From assembly GCF_964026685.1 (NCBI RefSeq), contig NZ_OZ034688.1, forward strand, positions 434,001 through 498,000: a DNA stretch of 64,000 nucleotides, given 5' to 3'. The notes beneath the pieces were generated by a model. The model was not told where the DNA came from, did no database searches, and saw nothing but the letters and a program-made list of their open reading frames with translations. Position 1 is the stretch's first letter; each line of letters opens with the position of its first letter. The translations under genes were made by a program, and so were the position numbers. This DNA is from Candidatus Providencia siddallii (GTDB lineage: Bacteria > Pseudomonadota > Gammaproteobacteria > Enterobacterales > Enterobacteriaceae). Shown piece by piece: positions 1 to 11,104 of this stretch.

Positions 1-1
1 T

Positions 2-400
2 TCATGGCAATTTCCACAAGGTGGGGTTGATTATGGTGAATCTAGTAAACAAACAATGTATCGTGAATTGTATGAAGAAATTGGGTTATTACATAATAAT
101 GTAAAACTTTTAGCATTTAACAATCATTGGTTATGTTATAAATTACCTAAGCATTTAATACGTTGGAATAAAAAACCTATTTGTATTGGACAAAAACAAA
201 AATGGTTTTTACTTGAATTTAAATGCAATGAATCTGATATCAATATGCAAAATAATAAATCTCCAGAATTTGATAGTTGGAAATGGGTTAGTTATTGGTA
301 TCCTATCAGATATATAGTTTCATTTAAACGAGAAGTTTATAGATTAATTATGAAAAAATTTTCTTCAATTGTTATATCTTTAAAAACAAATATAAATTAA
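2..400 (+). CDS. rppH: RNA pyrophosphohydrolase RppH (5' end outside window)
   Basis: Nudix hydrolase that removes pyrophosphate from the 5' end of mRNA and so starts decay by RNase E. The frame is open from base 2 and enters at the SWQFPQGG motif, so roughly the first 30 residues lie outside the window. The full Nudix box is visible, from GGVDYGE to YRELYEEIG, followed by the family motifs [11 protein letters not shown] and [14 protein letters not shown]. The C-terminus (stop TAA) is shorter than in E. coli and lacks its basic tail. In E. coli rppH is followed by ptsP, lgt and thyA; here ptsP is gone and lgt comes next. The methionine at 56 is internal, not the start. Confidence 0.93.
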   Translation, partial: SWQFPQGGVDYGESSKQTMYRELYEEIGLLHNNVKLLAFNNHWLCYKLPKHLIRWNKKPICIGQKQKWFLLEFKCNESDINMQNNKSPEFDSWKWVSYWYPIRYIVSFKREVYRLIMKKFSSIVISLKTNIN

Positions 401-569
401 AAAACAAAAAAAATTTTTATTTAAATTTAATTCGCTAAATTACAAAATTTTTTATGATAATTAAATTAAAAATTTAAATTCTTGATTTAAGTATCATATA
501 TATCTTTTTTTAACTTAAATTATTTTAATATAAAATAAATATCTTATTTTTTAAATATTAATATAAATA

Positions 570-1427
570 ATGGATAATAAATATTTAGAATTTCCTAATA
601 TTTCTCCAATAATTTTTTCAATTGGCCCAATATCTATTTATTGGTATGGATTAATGTATCTATTTGCTCTTTTATTTGCATTATGGCTTGCTAATCGACG
701 TTCTGAGAAATATGGTTTTAAAAAAAATGAAATTGAAAACATAATTTATCTTGGATTTATAGGTATTTTTATAGGTGGGCGTATTGGTTACGTTTTATTT
801 TATAATATCCAAGATTTTTTAAATGATAAATTTTATATATTTAAGGTGTGGAATGGTGGAATGTCTTTCCATGGTGGATTAATTGGAGCAATTTTATCAA
901 TTATGTGGTATTCTTATTATAAGAATAAACACTTTTTATATATTTCTGATTTTATTGTCCCACTTGTACCATTTGGTTTAGGAATTGGACGTATAGGTAA
1001 TTTTATTAACGGAGAATTATATGGACGTTTTACACTTAATACACCATGGGCAATTTTATTTCCTAATTCAATAATTAAAGATATTGAACTTGCAATAAAA
1101 GATAATTCTTTATTTAAAGTTATCGATCAATATGGTGTATTACCAAGACACCCATCGCAACTATATGAAATGTTTTTAGAAGGAATTTTATTATTTTTTA
1201 TACTAAATTTATTTATTTTAAAACAACGTCCAACTGGAAGTGTTTCAGCTTTATTTTTATTTAGCTATGCTTTTTTTCGTTTTATTGTTGAATTTTTCAG
1301 AGAACCTGATATACAATTAGGTTTATTTAATGGGATTAGTATGGGACAAATACTATCTATTCCAATGATTATTATTGGAATAATAATGTTTATTTTAAGT
1401 TATAAAAATATTTTATATAAAAAATAA
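570..1427 (+). CDS. lgt: Phosphatidylglycerol-prolipoprotein diacylglyceryl transferase
   Basis: Inner-membrane enzyme that transfers diacylglycerol from phosphatidylglycerol to the lipobox cysteine of prolipoproteins, the first step of lipoprotein maturation. 285 residues, close to the 291 of E. coli, with several hydrophobic segments. The Lgt signature GRIGNFINGELYGR is intact, as are GGRIGYVLFYN and the SFHGG histidine motif. The likely clients in this window are BamB and YajG, which carry lipobox cysteines. Fourteen bases separate it from thyA, so the two are probably cotranscribed as in E. coli. Stop TAA. Confidence 0.97.
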   Translation: MDNKYLEFPNISPIIFSIGPISIYWYGLMYLFALLFALWLANRRSEKYGFKKNEIENIIYLGFIGIFIGGRIGYVLFYNIQDFLNDKFYIFKVWNGGMSFHGGLIGAILSIMWYSYYKNKHFLYISDFIVPLVPFGLGIGRIGNFINGELYGRFTLNTPWAILFPNSIIKDIELAIKDNSLFKVIDQYGVLPRHPSQLYEMFLEGILLFFILNLFILKQRPTGSVSALFLFSYAFFRFIVEFFREPDIQLGLFNGISMGQILSIPMIIIGIIMFILSYKNILYKK

Positions 1428-1441
1428 AAATTTAAAAAAAT

Positions 1442-2293
1442 ATGAAATCATATCTTGATTTATGTAAAAAAATTATTAATGAAGGACAATGGATTAAAAA
1501 TAATAGAACAGGAATGCGTTGTTTAACAATTATAAACGTTGATTTAGAATATGATGTTAAAAATAATCATTTTCCACTTATTACAACACGAAAAAGTTTT
1601 TATAAAACAGCCATTGCTGAATTAATCGGTTATTTACGTGGATATGATAGTGCAGCTCAATTTCGAAAAATTGGTTGTAACACTTGGAATGCTAATGCAA
1701 ATAAAAATAAGGCATGGTTAAAAAATCCTAATCGTAAATATAAAGATGATATGGGTCGCGTTTATGGTGTTCAAGGTCGAAAATGGCAACGAGTAGACGG
1801 GACAAAATACGATCAATTAAAAAAAGTAATTAATAATTTAAAAAATGGAATTGATGATAGAGCTGAAATCATTACTTTTTTTAATCCAGGAGAAATTGAA
1901 CTAGGCTGTTTGCGTCCATGTATGCATACTCATACTTTTTCTTTACTTAAAGATACTTTGTATTTAACATCATATCAAAGAAGTTGTGATGTTCCTATTG
2001 GACTTAATTTTAATCAAGTTCATTGTTTTGTTTTATTAATGCTAATGGCTCAACTTACTAATCATAAAGCCGGTAAAGCATATCATAAAATCGTAAATGC
2101 ACATATTTACGAAAATCAATTAGATTTATTACAAAATATTCAATTAAAACGCAATCCTTTACCTTTACCATCATTAATTATTAATCCTAAAATTAAAAAA
2201 TTAGAAGATATTGAAAATTGGGTAACTGTAAATGATTTTAGTGTACAAAATTATAAACATCATGAAATAATTAAATATCCATTTACAATATAA
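1442..2293 (+). CDS. thyA: Thymidylate synthase
   Basis: Makes dTMP from dUMP using methylenetetrahydrofolate. 283 residues, longer than the 264 of E. coli ThyA; the extra length lies in the central region around residues 85-120, which fits the long enzyme variant found in some gamma-proteobacteria. Visible motifs are the phosphate-binding NRTGMR near the N-terminus, the catalytic cysteine region [10 protein letters not shown], the [14 protein letters not shown] block and the C-terminal [11 protein letters not shown]. It lies directly behind lgt. Stop TAA. Confidence 0.95.
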   Translation: MKSYLDLCKKIINEGQWIKNNRTGMRCLTIINVDLEYDVKNNHFPLITTRKSFYKTAIAELIGYLRGYDSAAQFRKIGCNTWNANANKNKAWLKNPNRKYKDDMGRVYGVQGRKWQRVDGTKYDQLKKVINNLKNGIDDRAEIITFFNPGEIELGCLRPCMHTHTFSLLKDTLYLTSYQRSCDVPIGLNFNQVHCFVLLMLMAQLTNHKAGKAYHKIVNAHIYENQLDLLQNIQLKRNPLPLPSLIINPKIKKLEDIENWVTVNDFSVQNYKHHEIIKYPFTI

Positions 2294-2445
2294 ATATTTA
2301 ATACTTTATATGTAAACTTAAATGTTTATACAATTTTAATTATATTTAAACTAATTTATTATAATGTATATGTTATTATTTAAAATTTTAAAAAAATATT
2401 TTTATTAATTATATATAAATATAATTAAAATTTATTTTTTTAAAA

Positions 2446-3285
2446 TTACTTTAAATGTGTTTTGATTTTATCAAAATAAACTTTTATTTTTTGAGGAGTA
2501 ATCATTCTTCGATCATCATCTAATACAATACCACCAACATCTGAAGCAATACATTGAGCTGATTGTAACATTAATTTAAAATTTTGTTCAGCTTCACCAT
2601 AACAAGGAATAATCATAAATATAGTTACACCAAGAGTGGTTAACTCAAACATAGTTTTTATATCAAAATAACCTGGTTTAATCATATTAGCTAAACTAAA
2701 CAAAATAGGACCACTACCAGATAAATTAACATGTCTATGAAAAATTTTTTTTTTACCAAATTTAAATCCAATTTGGATAATGCTTTTTAATAAAGAATCA
2801 CCATGTAAAAGTTTGCCTTGATGAGCTGATACATGAAGAATTAAAATTATTTTTTCATTTTTTGTTAAATCTTCAATTTTTTTAAATTTTATTTTTTCTT
2901 TATTAATAAAACCTTCTTGTTTTTCATAATTTATTTTTATTTTTTCTTTTGGAATATTTATATTTTTATTTATAGAAAAAATTTTATTATTAATATCGCT
3001 ATATTTTTTTTTATATATTTTATTATATAGAAGATTATTTGATAATGAAACTGAACTAAAACCAATATTTGTTTTAATGTTATCTTTAATTTCTGCTTGT
3101 GGTTTTTTATGTTTATATTTTTTATTAATTACTTTACTATTATCAATCGCTTTATTATGATTTAAAAATGTTTTATCATAAAATAATTTTGAACGTTCTT
3201 TACTGTTAGTCCATAAACCATGAAATAGCAAAACAATAATTGCTATTATAAATACGATTATTAAAATTAGTCGTAAATCTTGCAT
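2446..3285 (-). CDS. zipA: Cell division protein ZipA
   Basis: Inner-membrane anchor that ties FtsZ to the membrane at the division site. The N-terminal segment (residues 1-25, starting [10 protein letters not shown]) closely matches E. coli ZipA. It is followed by a lysine/asparagine-rich linker, about residues 30-135, that has lost the usual Pro/Gln composition, and then the FtsZ-binding domain with [29 protein letters not shown] and [12 protein letters not shown]. 279 residues against about 328 in E. coli; the loss is all in the linker. In E. coli zipA is next to ligA, but here ligA is 10 kb away. Stop TAA. Confidence 0.94.
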   Translation of the reverse strand: MQDLRLILIIVFIIAIIVLLFHGLWTNSKERSKLFYDKTFLNHNKAIDNSKVINKKYKHKKPQAEIKDNIKTNIGFSSVSLSNNLLYNKIYKKKYSDINNKIFSINKNINIPKEKIKINYEKQEGFINKEKIKFKKIEDLTKNEKIILILHVSAHQGKLLHGDSLLKSIIQIGFKFGKKKIFHRHVNLSGSGPILFSLANMIKPGYFDIKTMFELTTLGVTIFMIIPCYGEAEQNFKLMLQSAQCIASDVGGIVLDDDRRMITPQKIKVYFDKIKTHLK

Positions 3286-3481
3286 TTATTGTAATCTCTA
3301 AAATATTTAAAATATATTTATAAAAAAATATTTAATATATAATTATTTTATTTTATTTTTTTTATTTTTAATATTTATTAAATAACAATTTATTATATAA
3401 ATTATTACAGTCTAATAGTTAAAAATATTAAAATCAATTAAAATAATTTTATTACTTTATCTTATTAACGTAGGTTAAAAT

Positions 3482-3511
3482 AACATTATTTTTATTTATA
3501 AAAATAATGTT
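3482..3511 (-). terminator. Hairpin terminator at the end of the rodZ-der operon
   Basis: A perfect 14-bp inverted repeat (arms 3482-3495 and 3498-3511, 2-base centre) begins one base past the TAA of der. On the minus strand it is followed by ATTTTA. The position and the T-rich tail suggest an intrinsic terminator for the operon. The stem has only one G-C pair, so strength is uncertain. Confidence 0.55.
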
Positions 3512-4894
3512 TTATTTATAATTCTTATTTATTTTATATACATATGGATTTTTATTTTCTTTAAAAGAAATAGTAATCAAAAAACCAAAAATATTTAACG
3601 AGCGTCTAAAAAAACAAATTAAATAACGTTTATAATTACAAGGTATATCATATAATTTTCTTCCATGAATAATTATGGTAAATGGATTTCTACTTCCTAT
3701 ATGTGCATATTTCATTTTTATTTTTTTTTTATAAATAAAAGGTAATGGATGTTTTTCTTCAGCTTTTTTCAAAATACGAGTTAATAGTGATGTTTTATAA
3801 TTACTATTATATAAACTATAAGTTTCATTAATAGATAAAAACAAATCATCTATACCTTTTCCAGATAAAGCAGATACAAAATGAATCCTTATAAAATCAA
3901 TAAAACTAAAACGTGAATAAAAATTATTTTTAATCAAATTAAAATTTAAAGATTTAATCTTATCTGATTTATTTACAACAATTATTAAAGAACGACCAGA
4001 TTTTAATATAAAATTAGATAACAATAAATCTTGATTTGAAACACCTAAACAAGCATCAATCAACATTAAAACAACATTAGCATTTTTAATTGATTTTAAT
4101 GTTTGGGATACTGAAAATTTTTCAATTATCCCTGTTATTTTAGTTCGTTTACGAACACCAGCAGTATCAATTAAAATATAATTTTGTTTTTTATAATTTG
4201 TTTGTATATAAATACTATCACGTGTAGTTCCTGGAATATCAGATGTAATAACACGATTTTCTTTTAAAATATAATTAATTAATGTAGATTTACCAACATT
4301 TGGTTTTCCAACAATTGCTATTTTTATATACGATATAATATCTTTATTATTTTTTTTATATTTTTTTATTCTATGATATTCTTTTTTTAAATTTAAAAGT
4401 ACTTGTTGATTTTTTAATTTAAAAAAATACATAAAACAAAATTTAATCAATTCAAATAAACTTTTTTTATCTGAATTAATATAATACATATCACTAATTC
4501 CTAAAGTATAAAAATTATCAATAATAATATTGTTATTTACTTTATTAATAAGTAAATATATTTTTTTTTTAGTTTTATGTAAATATTTTGCAATATCCTT
4601 ATCTGTTGATGTTAAACCTTCTTTTGCATCAACAACAAAAAAAATAATATTTGCTTCTTCTATTGCTAAAAAAGATTGTATAATTTCATTATTTTTTATA
4701 TTTTTTATATTATCAATACCACATGTGTCAATAACTGTAATTTTTTTTCCTTTTAATGTGAAATTGCCATATTTTCTATCTCTAGTCACTCCATAATAAT
4801 CAGATACAATTGCATCTTTTGTACGAGTAATCCAATTAAATAAAGTAGATTTTCCAACATTTGAACGTCCTATTAATGCTAATATAGGAATCAT
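3512..4894 (-). CDS. der: Ribosome biogenesis GTPase Der (EngA)
   Basis: GTPase with two tandem G domains that matures the 50S subunit. The first domain starts at residue 8 with GRSNVGKST and has DTCGI. The second has IVGKPNVGKST, DTAGVRKRTKI and the NKSD specificity motif near residue 310. A KH-like domain follows. 460 residues against about 490 in E. coli; the interdomain linker and the C-terminal tail are shortened. Last gene of the operon behind bamB, with a hairpin right after the stop. Stop TAA. Confidence 0.96.
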   Translation of the reverse strand: MIPILALIGRSNVGKSTLFNWITRTKDAIVSDYYGVTRDRKYGNFTLKGKKITVIDTCGIDNIKNIKNNEIIQSFLAIEEANIIFFVVDAKEGLTSTDKDIAKYLHKTKKKIYLLINKVNNNIIIDNFYTLGISDMYYINSDKKSLFELIKFCFMYFFKLKNQQVLLNLKKEYHRIKKYKKNNKDIISYIKIAIVGKPNVGKSTLINYILKENRVITSDIPGTTRDSIYIQTNYKKQNYILIDTAGVRKRTKITGIIEKFSVSQTLKSIKNANVVLMLIDACLGVSNQDLLLSNFILKSGRSLIIVVNKSDKIKSLNFNLIKNNFYSRFSFIDFIRIHFVSALSGKGIDDLFLSINETYSLYNSNYKTSLLTRILKKAEEKHPLPFIYKKKIKMKYAHIGSRNPFTIIIHGRKLYDIPCNYKRYLICFFRRSLNIFGFLITISFKENKNPYVYKINKNYK

Positions 4895-4954
4895 TGTTAT
4901 TCCTTAATATAAAATAATATTTGTAATTATAATCAATTTTATTTTTATAAAAAA

Positions 4955-6124
4955 TTAAATTTTTAATAAATAAACAGTGCCATTTTCTGTTTGAACCATC
5001 AATTTATCATCAAATTGTATCGGACGAATTTTAATTGCAGAATTATCTATTTTATTTATAGATACAAAATTACCATTAATAGTATTCAACCAATATAAAT
5101 ATCCTTCCTTATCGCCAAAAACTAGATAACCATTAAACATTTCCGGTGGAGATAAACAATTATTTATTAATTTATCTTGTATCCATAAAGTTTTTCCATC
5201 TGTTTTACGTATAGATAACACACGATCATTTAAATCAATGATGTAAATATTCTCACCTGAAATAATCATATCATTTATTGAAGATAAATTTTTTTTCCAT
5301 AAGACTTCTCCAGAAAATATATCTAATGATAATAATATATTATCACAGGTAATCACATATAATTTACCATAATCAATAATAGGACTTGAATCTATATCAT
5401 TAAATTTGTTAATAGTATTCATTTTAATTAATTGAAAAATATATTTTTTCCAAATTAATTCTCCTTGTGATAAAGATATTGCATTTATACTACCATCATC
5501 ACCACAAACGATTATAGTTTCAAATGAAATAATTGGTGTAGATTCACCACGCAATGATAATAATTTCATAAATAAACTTACAGTCCATTTTATTTTCCCA
5601 GTTTTTATATCTATAGACTGTAATTGACCACTGTTTGTATATATAATTAATAAATTATTATAAACAATAGGTTTGGATAAAATTTCACCATTAACTTGAG
5701 TTTTCCAAAATATTTGACCGTTTTTTTTATTTAACGCAATAACAATTCCACGTTCAGTACCAATAATAATTTTATTATTATAAATAGTTAAACCACTAGA
5801 TAGTAACGCAGATGTTTTTGAAGAAAAAAAAGAATTATTAATTGATAAATCTATATGCCAAAGTTCTTTGCTATTATTTATTTCGAATGCTTTTACTACA
5901 CCTTCACGATTTGCTATATAAATAATTGAATCTTCCAATACTGGAGAAAGTTTTGAATAAAAATTTTTAGTTTTATTTTTAATTTTTTTTTTAAATAATA
6001 TAGTTGGTGTAAATAAACTATTAAACTTAGATTTTTCAAATAAAAAAATTTTTTGCTTAACAGAACAACTTATAAATAAAATAAAAATTATTGATAATAT
6101 TAAAGTTTTTTTATATAATTGCAT
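4955..6124 (-). CDS. bamB: Outer membrane assembly lipoprotein BamB
   Basis: Lipoprotein of the BAM complex that inserts beta-barrel proteins into the outer membrane. The N-terminus is a signal sequence with a cysteine at residue 20 (FISC), a weak lipobox. The rest is a beta-propeller of PQQ-like repeats, seen as recurring G-x-LW/IWKK units such as KELWHID, GQIFWKT, GKIKWTV and GEVLWKK. 389 residues, almost the same as E. coli (392). It lies between yfgM and der as in E. coli. Its retention, with TamB, argues for an outer membrane with barrel proteins. Stop TAA. Confidence 0.95.
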   Translation of the reverse strand: MQLYKKTLILSIIFILFISCSVKQKIFLFEKSKFNSLFTPTILFKKKIKNKTKNFYSKLSPVLEDSIIYIANREGVVKAFEINNSKELWHIDLSINNSFFSSKTSALLSSGLTIYNNKIIIGTERGIVIALNKKNGQIFWKTQVNGEILSKPIVYNNLLIIYTNSGQLQSIDIKTGKIKWTVSLFMKLLSLRGESTPIISFETIIVCGDDGSINAISLSQGELIWKKYIFQLIKMNTINKFNDIDSSPIIDYGKLYVITCDNILLSLDIFSGEVLWKKNLSSINDMIISGENIYIIDLNDRVLSIRKTDGKTLWIQDKLINNCLSPPEMFNGYLVFGDKEGYLYWLNTINGNFVSINKIDNSAIKIRPIQFDDKLMVQTENGTVYLLKI

Positions 6125-6145
6125 AATTATAAAATTATAATGAAA

Positions 6146-6748
6146 TTAAAAAAACTGATTTAATTTTAACATTAAAATAGTTTTAACGAATTTAGAATTT
6201 TCATTCTCTAAACCTATAGTATATGTTTTTTTTGAATTTATTTTATCTCCTTTTAATAAAAAGGCATCACCAAGTGTGATATTTGATATAGATTTCCATG
6301 ATTTATTTTTAATATTAGAAATAAAAAAAATTGCTTTATCAGCATCACCTTGTTCAAGTTTAATTCTTGCAATACGTAAATTTACTAAATCTTTAATAAT
6401 TAAATTTGTAGTATTAGATAAAATTTCAACTAAAATTTTTTCTGCATTTTTAAAATCACCGTTATTAACTGCTAATCTAGCTATTTCAAAACCTATAAAA
6501 AAACTATAAATATCATCTTTTTTAATTATATTTTTTTCTTTTATTTCAATGTATTTTAAATTATTATTATATAATTGTGAACTTAAAAATTCATATTGTT
6601 TTATTTTATATTGTAATTTTTGATGTTTACCTGATTCAAAATAATTCCAAAAAAACATACTAATAAAAAAAATAATTATTCCTATGATTAATATAGAACA
6701 ATAATAAATAAAACAGTGTTTATTACTAGTTTTTTTTATATAATTCAT
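6146..6748 (-). CDS. yfgM: YfgM/ancillary SecYEG translocon subunit
   Basis: Inner-membrane protein with one transmembrane segment (about residues 13-35) and a periplasmic TPR-like domain. In E. coli YfgM associates with the SecYEG translocon and PpiD. 200 residues against 206. Sequence conservation is low except for helical stretches such as INLRIARIKLEQGDADKA-like and LLKGDKINSKKTY. The assignment rests mainly on its place between hisS and bamB plus size and topology. PpiD, its partner in E. coli, is also retained here. Stop TAA. Confidence 0.85.
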   Translation of the reverse strand: MNYIKKTSNKHCFIYYCSILIIGIIIFFISMFFWNYFESGKHQKLQYKIKQYEFLSSQLYNNNLKYIEIKEKNIIKKDDIYSFFIGFEIARLAVNNGDFKNAEKILVEILSNTTNLIIKDLVNLRIARIKLEQGDADKAIFFISNIKNKSWKSISNITLGDAFLLKGDKINSKKTYTIGLENENSKFVKTILMLKLNQFF

Positions 6749-6758
6749 TTTTTTTCCT

Positions 6759-8042
6759 TTAATATAATAATTTAGAAATATATAAAATTACTTTTTCTTG
6801 AGAAATAGTTTTTTGTATTTTTGTATATAAATTTTTAATTGTTATTTGATTTTTTTGAATTTCATTTTCACCTAAAATTAAAACAATTTTAGCTCCTTGT
6901 TTATTAGCTTGAGATAATTGTTTTTTTAAATTATTACAAGAATAATCTATAAATAAACGTAAAGAAGGAAAACTATCACGAATTTTTTCAGAAATCATTA
7001 TAGCTATATGTTTGTTATTTTTATTGCAAAACGAAGCAAAATAAATATCAATTTCAGAAAAATTTTCAATAAATTTAGGATTTGTTTCTTGTATTAATAA
7101 TATTAATCGTTCCATACCAATTGCAAAACCAATTGCTGGTGTTTTTTTTCCTCCTAATTCTTTTATTAAATTATCATATCGTCCACCTGCACAAATAGTT
7201 TTTTTTAATCCAAATGTATCTGTTACCCATTCAAAAACTGTATCATTATAATAATCAAGACCTCGTATTAAACGTTGATTTATATAATATTTAACCCCAA
7301 CAAGATCTAATAAATTACATAAATCTTTAAAATGAAATTTTGATTTTGAATCAATATAATTAAATAATTTAGGAGCATCATTTAATAAATTTTGAATATC
7401 TTGATTTTTAGAATCTAATATACGTAATGGGTTACTATATATACGAGATTTAGATTCATTATCTAATTTATTTTTATTACATTCAAAAAATTTTATTAAA
7501 ATACTACGATATTTAATACGTGTTTCTAATGATCCAATTGAATTTAATTCTAAATTTAAAACTTTATCGATACCAAATATTTTCCATAAACGAGATACAA
7601 TTAAAATTAATTCTATCTCAATATAAAAATCAGATAAACCAAATACTTCTACACCAAATTGATAAAATTGTCTATAGCGACATTTTTGTGGTCGTTCATA
7701 ACGAAACATTTGACCTAAATACCATAAACGTTGTTCATTATTATTACGTAATAAACCATGTTCAATACATGCTCGTACACAACTAGCTGTATTTTCAGGT
7801 CTTAACGTAATACTTTCATTATTTCGATCATTAAAAGTATACATTTCTTTTTCAACAACATCAGTAATTACACCTATTGCTCTATTAAATAAAATTGTTT
7901 TTTCTAAAATAGGAGTACGAATTTCATGAAAACCATAACTAGATATAACATTTTTTAATATTAATTCAATTTTTTGCCATATTTTAGTTGTAGCTGGTAA
8001 ATAATCATTCATACCACGAATAGATTGAATATTTCTTTTCAC
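6759..8042 (-). CDS. hisS: Histidyl-tRNA synthetase
   Basis: Class II aminoacyl-tRNA synthetase that charges tRNA-His. 427 residues (E. coli 424). Seen: N-terminal IRGMNDYLP, motif 2 around [16 protein letters not shown], the histidine motifs [12 protein letters not shown] and CAGGRYDNL, and motif 3 GFAIGMERL. In the stretch [13 protein letters not shown] the glycine of the usual RPEGTA is replaced by asparagine. The C-terminal anticodon-binding domain is present. Ten bases separate it from yfgM. Stop TAA. Confidence 0.97.
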   Translation of the reverse strand: MKRNIQSIRGMNDYLPATTKIWQKIELILKNVISSYGFHEIRTPILEKTILFNRAIGVITDVVEKEMYTFNDRNNESITLRPENTASCVRACIEHGLLRNNNEQRLWYLGQMFRYERPQKCRYRQFYQFGVEVFGLSDFYIEIELILIVSRLWKIFGIDKVLNLELNSIGSLETRIKYRSILIKFFECNKNKLDNESKSRIYSNPLRILDSKNQDIQNLLNDAPKLFNYIDSKSKFHFKDLCNLLDLVGVKYYINQRLIRGLDYYNDTVFEWVTDTFGLKKTICAGGRYDNLIKELGGKKTPAIGFAIGMERLILLIQETNPKFIENFSEIDIYFASFCNKNNKHIAIMISEKIRDSFPSLRLFIDYSCNNLKKQLSQANKQGAKIVLILGENEIQKNQITIKNLYTKIQKTISQEKVILYISKLLY

Positions 8043-8121
8043 TTTTAATTATCTTATTTAATTTTTTAATTAATTTCATATTTAAAGTTTTTTATAAAAA
8101 AATATTTTTATAAAATATTTT

Positions 8122-9207
8122 TTATTTTAATGAACCAATTTTATATCTAATTTTTTTTTCAAGATTTTCAATAATATTATTATTATCAAAACGTTCTTTT
8201 TGACGTATACCATCTATATAAAAACTACTTTTTGTTTTTATACCTACTACACCAATGGTAGAATTTTTCGCTTCTCCTAATCCATTAACTACACAACCAA
8301 TAATAGAAACATCCATTGGAACAACAATATCTTCTAAACGCTTTTCTAATTCATTCACAGTACCTACAACATCAAACTCTTGTCTAGAACAAGTTGGACA
8401 AGCAATAAAATTGATCCCTCTTGAACGAATACGTAAAGATTTTAAAATATTAATAGCGACTTTAACCTCTTCTATAGGATTCGCAGCTAATGAAACTCGA
8501 AAAGTATCACCTATTCCTTCTGATAATAACATTCCTATACCAATAGCAGATTTAATAGAACCTATACGTACACTACCAGCTTCAGTTATACCTAAATGTA
8601 ATGGTTGCTCTATTTTTTTTGATAAAATTCTATAAGAATTTACAGATAAAAAAACATCAGATGCTTTTGCACTAACTTTTATTTTTGTAAAATTAAATTT
8701 ATTTAAAAGATCTATATTTTTTATAACTGATTCAACAATAGCTTCTGATGTATTTTTTTTATATTTTTTTTGAATATCTTTTTCCAAAGATCCAGCATTA
8801 ACACCTATACGAATAGGAATATTATAATAAGTAGCACAATCCACAATTTGACGAATACGTAATTTATTACCAATATTACCAGGATTAATACGTAAACAAT
8901 CAGCACCATTTTCAATAACTTTTAATGCAATACGATAATCAAAATGAACATCAGCTACTAAAGGGGTATCAACATTTTTTTTTATTTTTTTAAAAGCGTC
9001 GGCTGCATCCATTGTTGGAACAGAAATACGAACAATATCTACACCTGCTTTTTCAAGCAATTTAATTTGACTAATAGTTGTATTAATATCAATTGTTTTT
9101 GTATTAGTCATAGATTGAATAGATATTGGAGCATTATCTCCGATAGGAATCTTTCCTACATTAATTCGAATTGTTTTTCGTCTTTTTATTGATGATTTAT
9201 TACACAT
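8122..9207 (-). CDS. ispG: 4-hydroxy-3-methylbut-2-enyl diphosphate synthase (flavodoxin)
   Basis: Iron-sulfur enzyme of the MEP pathway that turns MEcPP into HMBPP. 361 residues (E. coli 372, with a shorter C-terminus here). The TIM-barrel start VQSMTNT-like motif reads [21 protein letters not shown] is intact. The cluster ligands are present: two cysteines in [11 protein letters not shown], one in IIGCVVNG, and the glutamate just after it. The near-invariant NGPGEA reads NGLGEA, a proline-to-leucine change beside the cluster ligand. It works with Dxs and IspA, both in this window. Stop TAA. Confidence 0.96.
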   Translation of the reverse strand: MCNKSSIKRRKTIRINVGKIPIGDNAPISIQSMTNTKTIDINTTISQIKLLEKAGVDIVRISVPTMDAADAFKKIKKNVDTPLVADVHFDYRIALKVIENGADCLRINPGNIGNKLRIRQIVDCATYYNIPIRIGVNAGSLEKDIQKKYKKNTSEAIVESVIKNIDLLNKFNFTKIKVSAKASDVFLSVNSYRILSKKIEQPLHLGITEAGSVRIGSIKSAIGIGMLLSEGIGDTFRVSLAANPIEEVKVAINILKSLRIRSRGINFIACPTCSRQEFDVVGTVNELEKRLEDIVVPMDVSIIGCVVNGLGEAKNSTIGVVGIKTKSSFYIDGIRQKERFDNNNIIENLEKKIRYKIGSLK

Positions 9208-9276
9208 TTAAAAGAGTTCCTAAATTTTAAAAAATAAAAACTATTTAAAAATATGATATTTATATATAATTTTAAA

Positions 9277-10182
9277 TTATGGTATAATGATTCTTATTGA
9301 GCGATTAGTATTTATGGAATGATTAAAATTAATCATTTTATTTTGAAAAAAAATAATAACATTAATAGGTGCTCCTATATTTAAACTATATGGTATTATT
9401 CCGTATAACTCAAGTTTATCACCATTATTTTTTATACCACTAAATAAAATTTTTTTATTTGCATCACGTACTTCTAACCAACATGTTCCTAAAAATTTTA
9501 AATTTAATAAATTTGAGTTTTCATATAACATATCATTATCTTTTATATATTGTATATTATCTGTAATTTCTGTTATTGAATTTATTAATTTATTATCTAA
9601 ATTTTTTTTTGTTATTTTTTCATCCAATAAATTATTATATCCAAAAATATCTTTTAAATTTTTATTTTTGAATGAAAAAAATGAATTAAAAAAATAAACT
9701 AATGATTTATTATATTTTAAACTTATTTTTTCATAATTATTTATCATAAATAATAACACATTACTTTCTTTGTTATAATATTTTAATAAATGGATTCCAA
9801 TAATAAAAAAAAATATAATAAACAATATAATTTTTATTAAATAAAATTTATATTGTTTATATTTTTTTATAAAAATAAAAGATTTTTTGTCATTTAATGG
9901 CACAGATGAAATATCAACAATACTTTTTGTATTTAATAAAATATTAATATCATGTTCAGATATACCTACAAAACGAGCATATAAACGTATATAACCACGT
10001 AAAAACGTAGGTTCAACACCGTAAGGTTGAATATCTTGTTCTATCTCATTTACAGTACTAGTTTTGAGACATAATTGTTTAGCAATATTTTCAACAGTCA
10101 ATCCTAAACGTTTACGTTCTTGAGATAATCTTTGACCTATTGTAAGAATTGTTATATCTTTTATATCTTTTTTAATAATCAT
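9277..10182 (-). CDS. rodZ: Cytoskeleton protein RodZ
   Basis: Bitopic membrane protein that links MreB to the cell-wall elongation machinery and keeps the rod shape. It has an N-terminal Xre-type helix-turn-helix (about residues 15-85, with IGQRLSQERKRLGLT and YIRLYARFVGI), a basic stretch, one transmembrane helix at about residues 113-133, and a short periplasmic domain. 301 residues against 337; the periplasmic linker is reduced. It is the first gene of the rodZ-ispG-hisS-yfgM-bamB-der series, in the E. coli order. Stop TAA. Confidence 0.92.
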   Translation of the reverse strand: MIIKKDIKDITILTIGQRLSQERKRLGLTVENIAKQLCLKTSTVNEIEQDIQPYGVEPTFLRGYIRLYARFVGISEHDINILLNTKSIVDISSVPLNDKKSFIFIKKYKQYKFYLIKIILFIIFFFIIGIHLLKYYNKESNVLLFMINNYEKISLKYNKSLVYFFNSFFSFKNKNLKDIFGYNNLLDEKITKKNLDNKLINSITEITDNIQYIKDNDMLYENSNLLNLKFLGTCWLEVRDANKKILFSGIKNNGDKLELYGIIPYSLNIGAPINVIIFFQNKMINFNHSINTNRSIRIIIP

Positions 10183-11104
10183 TTTTTCAATAACACTATT
10201 TATTTTTTTTTAATTTATAACATCAATATTTCACCATAAATTTATAATTAAAATTAAATTAATTACGAAAATTATTTTTAAAATATTTCATACAAATAAT
10301 ATTAAACAAAAATATTTTAAATCATTTCAATTAATAGCAAAAAATATTTTTGTTTGTTATAATATTTAACAATTATTAAAAATTATATTTTATATAAAAA
10401 AATAATAAATAAAAAATAATTTTTATATTTTTAACATTTTTAAATTTAAAAAATTATTTAATAATATAATTTTTATTTTTAAAATATCTAAAATAATACA
10501 TTTAATATCTTTTTGTGTAAAATTAAAAATTAATTATTATTAATAATAATATACTTCTATAGTAAAATATTATTTTTAATAAAAAAAATAAAATTCATAC
10601 AATAATAATATATTATTACATTCTAAAATTTAGAATTCAATTATAATTAATAATTATTAAGATATTAATTATTATTAATGGTTTTTAAATGATATAATCT
10701 ATACAAAATTATATTTAAATTATAATTTTTATATATAAAGCTTATAAAATTATTATTTTTTATAACAAACAACTTTAAATAAAACTATATACAGCTATAT
10801 ATCATAATTTTAATTTTTTTTATATAAAAATTATAAATTACAACTTTTAAAAAATTTAAACATATTTTCTTATTAATAATATAATATACTTTAATTTTAA
10901 TATATATATTGTATACTTTATATAATAAAAACATTTCTTAAAATTAATGTGATAGTTAAAATTTACAGTATTTATTATCTTAAATTTTAAAAAAACTTTA
11001 ATATAATATTTATTAAAAATAATTTATAAATTTTAATTATTTTAATTTTTAAAAACCATTTTTTTAAAAAAATTCAAAATAATTTTTATAATTAAATATT
11101 GATT
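10183..11104. other. Long non-coding AT-rich stretch (site of lost genes)
   Basis: 922 bases between rodZ and pepB, nearly all A and T, with no credible frame even when TGA is read as Trp. In E. coli the genes between rodZ and pepB include rlmN, ndk, pbpC, yfhM, sseA and sseB. I see no recognisable trace of them and no RNA gene. Confidence 0.6.

Noticed and set aside
4530..4796. Open frames opposite der, ispG, hisS, pckA, ppiD, lon and other genes
   Set aside because: They are shadows of real genes on the other strand, with no family motifs and unlikely composition.
10183..11104. CRISPR array or mobile element in the long AT-rich gaps
   Set aside because: No regularly spaced repeats, transposase motifs or terminal repeats; the repeats seen are only simple A/T runs.
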